A program made the position numbers and the translations under genes. A DNA stretch of 64,000 nt from Nostoc calcicola FACHB-3891 (GTDB lineage: Bacteria > Cyanobacteriota > Cyanobacteriia > Cyanobacteriales > Nostocaceae), in NCBI RefSeq assembly GCF_014697355.1, contig NZ_JACJRQ010000029.1, forward strand, positions 1 to 64,000, read 5' to 3'. The notes beneath the pieces were generated by a model. The model had not been told where the DNA came from and made no database searches. It saw nothing but the letters and a program-made list of their open reading frames with translations. The number at the start of each line of letters is the position of its first letter. Positions within the stretch are counted from its first letter, which is position 1. Shown piece after piece: positions 62,601 to 64,000 of the stretch.

Positions 62601-64000
62601 ATGTTCGGAACCTAATAGCTTTTCTCTAATTGCTAAAGCGCGTTCAGATAAAGAAAGGGCTTCTTGATATTGACCCCGTTCTACATATACGCTTGCCAGA
62701 TTATTCAAGCTACTAGCAATATCTGGATGTTCCTCACCAAATATTTTCTGACGGATTTCCAAAGCACGCTTATATAGATCCATCGCTTGTTGATAATTAC
62801 CTTGTTCGCTATAGAAACCACCAAGATTATTCAGGCTAATAGCAACTAATGGATGCTCGTTACCAAATACTTTTTCACGAATAGTCAAAGCACGTTGAAA
62901 TAAACCTTGCGCTTCTGTATATTTTCCCTGTGCTAGATAGATACTGGCTAAATTGTTGAGGTTAGAAGCAACTTGAGGATGTTCTGCACCCAGAATTTTT
63001 TCATTAATAGCCAAAGCAGTTTTTGCTAGGGATAGCGCTTCTTGATATCTTCCTAAATCTTTATAGATATAAGCCAGATTTATCTGACTCAAAGCAACAT
63101 CAGGATGTTCTTTACCAAATGCTTTTTCATCAAGAGATAAACCTCGTTGTTGAAGCTTTACTGCTTCAGTATAATTTCCTTTATCTTTATACAAATTCGC
63201 TAAATTGTTTAGGCTACTAGCAACTTGCCCAGCTAGAGAATTTATTTTATAATCCTGTTCAGGAGGTTTGGCTGTCAACGCATTCTGATATAACTTTTCA
63301 CGAATGTTTAAACTACGTTGAAATAAATTTTCTGCTTCTTGATAATTACCCAATTCTTGATAAACTGTTGCTAGATTATTAAGCTGATTTGCTAACTTAT
63401 AATCACTCCAAAAATCACCATTTTTAGAAATAATTTCTAAAATAGATAAGGCTTGTTTATGATTTAGTAATGCTTCTTTATATTTTCCTATATTGCTATA
63501 TATATTGCCTAAATTATTAAGACTAGTAGCAACTTCATCATGTTTAAGCCCATGAACATTTTTATTGATTTCTAAAGCACGTTGAGCGAATTTTAATGCT
63601 TCTTGGTAATTTGCTAACTTGATGTAAATATTAGTCAAAATAGGAAGTCGCTCGGCAACTTTTGGATGTTCTAAACCATAAGATTTTTCTGTAATAGTCA
63701 GAGCGCGTTGAAAATATGGTAACGCTTCCCGATATTTCCCTTGATTGTTGTGTAGATAACCTAACTTGAGGATATTATTTACTATTTCAATACTCTCTGA
63801 ACCATATAAAACCTGCTGACGTTTGAGTACTTGTTGATAATATGATTCTGCTTGAGAATAATTTTGTTGACTTTCATATAATAATCCTATGTAGCCGATA
63901 AGATTAATCAATTCTTCCTCTGGTCTTTTGATTTTCTCCAAAATAGCTAAAGCTTGCTCACAACTATCACTTGCTTCCTTATATTTTTTCCAGTCATAGT
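59694..64000 (-). CDS. Giant TPR-CHAT protein, 5' end beyond the window
   Basis: At least 1435 residues are visible; the frame stays open to the last base of the window, with TPR-like sequence (YKEASDSCEQALAILEK) at the edge, so the start lies outside. About 25 TPRs of the kinesin-light-chain type are followed by a CHAT domain with LHIASHGFF (His) and VVLSACQTGVG (Cys) and the full family C terminus RQTQLEMLN ... WTPAKF. It is a close paralogue of the next gene, and even the sequence after both stops is alike (GGGAGGATATGCCAAAAAT), so the pair arose by tandem duplication. CHAT proteases act in cell death or, as in Craspase, are held inactive until a TPR partner signals. Confidence 0.92.
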   Translation of the reverse strand, partial: YDWKKYKEASDSCEQALAILEKIKRPEEELINLIGYIGLLYESQQNYSQAESYYQQVLKRQQVLYGSESIEIVNNILKLGYLHNNQGKYREALPYFQRALTITEKSYGLEHPKVAERLPILTNIYIKLANYQEALKFAQRALEINKNVHGLKHDEVATSLNNLGNIYSNIGKYKEALLNHKQALSILEIISKNGDFWSDYKLANQLNNLATVYQELGNYQEAENLFQRSLNIREKLYQNALTAKPPEQDYKINSLAGQVASSLNNLANLYKDKGNYTEAVKLQQRGLSLDEKAFGKEHPDVALSQINLAYIYKDLGRYQEALSLAKTALAINEKILGAEHPQVASNLNNLASIYLAQGKYTEAQGLFQRALTIREKVFGNEHPLVAISLNNLGGFYSEQGNYQQAMDLYKRALEIRQKIFGEEHPDIASSLNNLASVYVERGQYQEALSLSERALAIREKLLGSEHPDIASSLNNLAELYGIQAKYQQAIKLHQRALAINNKVFGIENINSARSLSNLASIYTDIGNYKEALLLFQSALAIREKILGFEHPDVARTLNSLSLFYAEQGNYSEALKISQRALSIREKAFGKEHPDVANSLNNLAEIYKNLADYKQTLELHQRAKAINEKVFGTEHPQIAYSLNNLAGTYLVQGNYPEALKLYQEALKINKKAFNDEHPLVAQSLQNLANLYSDLGNDKEAEALYEKALIVSEKVFGSNHPMVATIASNLANTYYHLEKTTEAETETKRALKIREQVFGANHPDVALSLNNLANLYNNQGKYKESLQLLQRSLAIWEKVYGTNHPQVALNLSNQGWAYYLLGNNQKALELLQKSLLMRESFFGSQHPDVANDLKLQSYAYHAQGDINRAIEVRNRSLDISDRNLNIILGIGSERQKQNYMMALVNESTDITVSLHLQSAPNNPEAAKLALTAILRRKGRILDVLSDNRSWLRQNLTPENQKLFDELTTISSQLARLTYTESSNFGQEFAKLQAEYDKLEAELSKRSSEFRTVTQITTIESVQKLIPTDAALVEFTLYQPLINPKAGKKSDRYGKPHYAAYILTSQGAPQWVDLGEAEAIDREISEFGDILQSKSRDVKPVARRLDTKLMQPIRKLLGDKRKLLLSPDSQLNLIPFAALVDENNRYLVENYTINYLTTGRDLLRLSNQAPSRQTPVVMANIDFGNAASNLSVSEKGDRQAKRSSEFDRLKFSSLPGTKEEAEAITPLLKDVKLLTGNQATENTLKQLQSPSILHIASHGFFLTDKKIDFPDIQDLAVGNRGIIVKPGSSRQVSKNIENPLLRSGIALAGFNNRHSGDEDGVLTALEASSLNLSGTKLVVLSACQTGVGKATNGEGVYGLRRAFVMAGTQSQLISLWNVDDLGTKELMVKYYGRLIKNEGRSEALRQTQLEMLNSEKYQHPFYWAAFIPSGDWTPAKF

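Overview
The window looks like part of a large plasmid of a filamentous, probably nostocalean, cyanobacterium. Signs are frequent HIP1-type GCGATCGC palindromes, small palindromic repeats lying inside genes, and cyanobacterial gene families (TPR-CHAT proteins, Tat-exported caspase-like protein, TnpB elements). No rRNA, tRNA, CRISPR array or obvious chromosomal housekeeping block was seen, while genes for replication, partition and mobilization are abundant.

Layout. (1) 0-8 kb: a + strand replication cluster with a family B DNA polymerase, an unknown protein, clamp-loader delta (holA) and delta' (holB), and a second unknown protein. Two TnpB-type elements split it. The polymerase and the last unknown protein both end in a QLSLF-type sliding-clamp motif. 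(2) 8-10.5 kb: an IS701/IS4-like and an IS5-like element packed side by side with reconstructable target duplications. (3) 10.6-16.5 kb: a 1356-residue chitin-binding/GH18/beta-propeller/nuclease protein with no signal peptide, flanked by two tiny LysM proteins. (4) 18-30 kb: ssb plus an SSB-like partner, a ParM-type cassette, a lipoprotein, parA-parB, a second actin-like ATPase, an AhpD/TetR pair with clear palindromic operators, and a possible adaptor protein. (5) 30-33 kb: mobC-like gene and relaxase. (6) 34-42.4 kb: a 2800-residue protein with an RNA-polymerase-like DYDGD motif, an AlkB-like oxygenase region, and NADAR-like and SLOG-like regions. (7) 43-51 kb: an atypical response regulator, two MinD/ParA-type P-loop proteins, an XRE regulator, a winged-helix initiator-like gene carrying six 18-bp repeats, dnaB, and a protein with a duplicated domain. 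(8) 51.6-64 kb: a caspase-like protease and two giant TPR-CHAT proteins, one with a premature stop and one running off the window end.

How it fits together. The replicon appears to carry much of its own replication machinery (PolB, clamp-loader subunits, SSB pair, DnaB, candidate initiator, possibly an RNA-polymerase-like protein), several segregation cassettes and a MOB module. Accessory cargo is a toxin-like chitinase-nuclease and a caspase/CHAT protease operon. The strongest candidates for an undescribed system are the 2800-residue protein, the PolB/clamp-loader cluster, and the LysM/chitinase/nuclease locus. All functional statements come from motif reading only; no searches were run.
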